Shown piece after piece: positions 62,966 through 64,000 of a stretch of DNA of 64,000 nucleotides (within the stretch, counting starts at the first letter, position 1; the number at the start of each line of letters is the position of its first letter). The notes below the pieces were generated by a model, which saw nothing but the letters and a program-made list of their open reading frames with translations, made no database searches and had not been told where the DNA came from. The position numbers were made by a program, and so were the translations under genes. Source of the stretch: Ancylomarina sp. 16SWW S1-10-2 (GTDB taxonomy: Bacteria > Bacteroidota > Bacteroidia > Bacteroidales > Marinifilaceae); contig NZ_SADB01000002.1 of the NCBI RefSeq assembly GCF_009669305.1, positions 186,001-250,000 on the forward strand. The letters run 5' to 3'.

Positions 62966-63330
62966 TGTAAGATTAGATGATTTTTGAGTAAGCTAAAAAT
63001 GAAAACTTCAAAATGAAAATAGCCGTGTAAGAAAAACACTATGATAATTAGGTTGTTACGTGATTATTATTTAGAGGTAAATGATTTTCCCTTTATTGTA
63101 AATGATGGATTATAGGTAGTAAAATGATAAGATATCTTTTCCAAATGATAGTAGTTTCAAACAGGAAATGATGCTAAAACGTCATATTTGGCGCTCATGC
63201 TTAAAAAATAGGATTATATCCAGCTGATATAACAACAGGAAGAAGGAAGCAAACTGGTTAAATACTATCTTGTTTTAAGGTAAATTAGTTTTGACAAAAA
63301 GATGTGTATTCGTAAAAACTATTTGTTGTT
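62966..63330. other. Gene-free stretch upstream of the HTH gene
   Basis: About 365 bp of AT-rich DNA without a recognised gene or repeat. Confidence 0.4.
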
Positions 63331-63438
63331 ATGGGGCGGAACAAAATAATATTACTACCAAAAGCAAAAAGAATTTTAAGTGAGTTGGGAGATAAGATAT
63401 CTGCAGGAGCAAGGGCCTTTATTTTGTGTGTATTTTAA
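63331..63438 (+). pseudogene. Truncated XRE-family regulator (N-terminal 20 residues)
   Basis: The frame reads MGRNKIILLPKAKRILSELG, the usual N-terminus of Bacteroidota XRE/HipB-type regulators (normally followed by E-N-I-x-L-A-R-x-R-R). It then runs straight into the palindromic repeat (DKISAGARA...) and stops at TAA 63436-63438. The HTH itself is lost. Confidence 0.6.
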
Positions 63439-63830
63439 TTTTCTACCATATTCATGAACGAGGGGATTATAAATCCCCAACTCCTTACCTGCAGATAAGA
63501 TATCTGCAGGAGCAAGGGCTCACTTCGTTTCGGTTTTATCCTTGTGGTTTATAAAGCTGAAAATCGTTGATTAAAAACATGCTTTATGAACGAGGGAATT
63601 ATAAATTCCCAACTCTGTACCTGCAGATAAGATATCTGCAGGAGCAAGGGTTTATAAAATTGAAAATCGTTGATTAATAAGATGTTTTATGAACGAGGGG
63701 ATTATAAATCCCCAACTCTGTACCTGCAGATAAGATATCTGCAGGAGCTACGGTATCTTTAATAGTTCCGTAGGAACGTCAGTATGGTAGAAAGGTAGGT
63801 TTGTTATATTTTAAGCTCCGTAGGAGCGAT
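63389..63830. repeat. Palindromic REP-like repeat tract
   Basis: Three full units start at 63454, 63586 and 63689, with a partial one at 63389-63418. Each has a first palindrome (GGGGATTATAAATCCCC, or GGGAATTATAAATTCCC in unit 2) and a second, CCTGCAGATA-AGA-TATCTGCAGG, followed by AGCAAGGG or AGCTACGG. Two further 13-bp palindromes follow: GTTCCGTAGGAAC (63765-63777) and GCTCCGTAGGAGC (63815-63827). Confidence 0.93.
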
Positions 63831-63894
63831 ACGCTTGCTTCTGGACAGTGAGTTGAGAGTGATGAGTAATCAGGACTGTATAGTTTATATAAAC

Positions 63895-63929
63895 GGAAAG
63901 CCACGACTCAATTGTCATGGCTTTCTGTT
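63895..63929. terminator. Hairpin terminator at the right end
   Basis: GAAAGCCACGAC / GTCATGGCTTTC pairs with one mismatch around a TCAATT loop. There is a T-run on the plus strand. Confidence 0.65.
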
Positions 63930-63947
63930 TCTTATTATTAGAATTTA

Positions 63948-64000
63948 ATGTCTGATTTTAGAGGAAATATTCAAGGTCTTTCTTTTAGGACTCTAAAGCT
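63948..64000 (+). CDS. Possible start of a plus-strand gene (partial)
   Basis: An ATG at 63948 opens MSDFRGNIQGLSFRTLK and remains open to the window edge. Only 17 residues are visible, and no family can be named. It might also be chance. Confidence 0.25.
   Translation, partial: MSDFRGNIQGLSFRTLK

Noticed and set aside
63400..63830. Right attachment site formed by the CTGCAGGAGC repeats
   Set aside because: The CTGCAG core matches the tmRNA end by only a few bases; the rest of the T arm and acceptor sequence is absent.

Overview
The window is AT-rich chromosomal DNA from a Bacteroidota bacterium. Several things point there: type IX secretion genes (PorP/SprF and a gliding-motility-type C-terminal sorting domain), a short 287-residue primary sigma factor, promoters that match the phylum's -7 box TAnnTTTG, a long N-terminal extension on Rho, and a tmRNA tag reading GENNYALAA. 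Pyruvate:ferredoxin oxidoreductase, pyruvate phosphate dikinase and an NhaC-type antiporter would suit an anaerobic or facultative, probably marine, member of the Marinilabiliales. That last placement is inference.

Region 1 (1-9.6 kb) carries a thioredoxin-like fragment, a TetR-like protein, a dihydrouridine synthase, a cobamide/biotin group (cbiZ, an NTPase, cobQ, a small leader-like protein, bioB), a DUF1289 protein, a LytS/LytR-type two-component pair and a lipoprotein. Region 2 (10-27 kb) holds pruA, two large sensor kinases, a TetR-SDR regulatory pair with two visible operators, membrane proteins set among decayed local duplications, an orphan sensor protein and an NhaC antiporter. Region 3 (27-36.9 kb) is mostly minus-strand housekeeping: YqgE, a class IV aminotransferase, a HAD phosphatase, a rhomboid protease, a type IX secretion trio, holA, AMP nucleosidase, an HsdR-N-type nuclease-fold protein and a PepSY-associated membrane protein. 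Region 4 (37-50.9 kb) is core metabolism and information processing: a lysine-rich 34-residue protein, ppdK, a dihydroorotate-dehydrogenase-like protein, nifJ, an AAA ATPase, rho, rpoD and rpe.

Region 5 (from 51.04 kb to the end) is accessory. A tmRNA gene is followed directly by an IntDOT-like tyrosine recombinase, so the tmRNA 3' end is the likely integration site. Behind it lie two unrecognised genes (one with membrane segments, one with zinc-ribbon cysteines), a truncated hsdR, 11-bp iteron-like repeats, a ParA/ribbon-helix-helix partition pair, a tandem array of four units of about 301 bp, a VirE_N/DUF3987 primase-helicase-type protein and an excisionase-type HTH protein. The region ends in palindromic REP-like repeats that abut a truncated XRE regulator. 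No relaxase or conjugation gene and no right attachment site is visible, so this is either part of a larger integrative element or a decayed one.

The most unusual structure is the four-unit array at 58912-60116. Each unit joins a degenerate 3' end of the primase gene to a parA start, with a 21-bp hairpin between them. One unit has a different stem sequence but keeps full pairing. The parA next to the array is out of frame at its Walker A leader. Short GCAATCG-type motifs in the hairpins recur 4 kb away, which suggests binding sites for a partition or replication protein.
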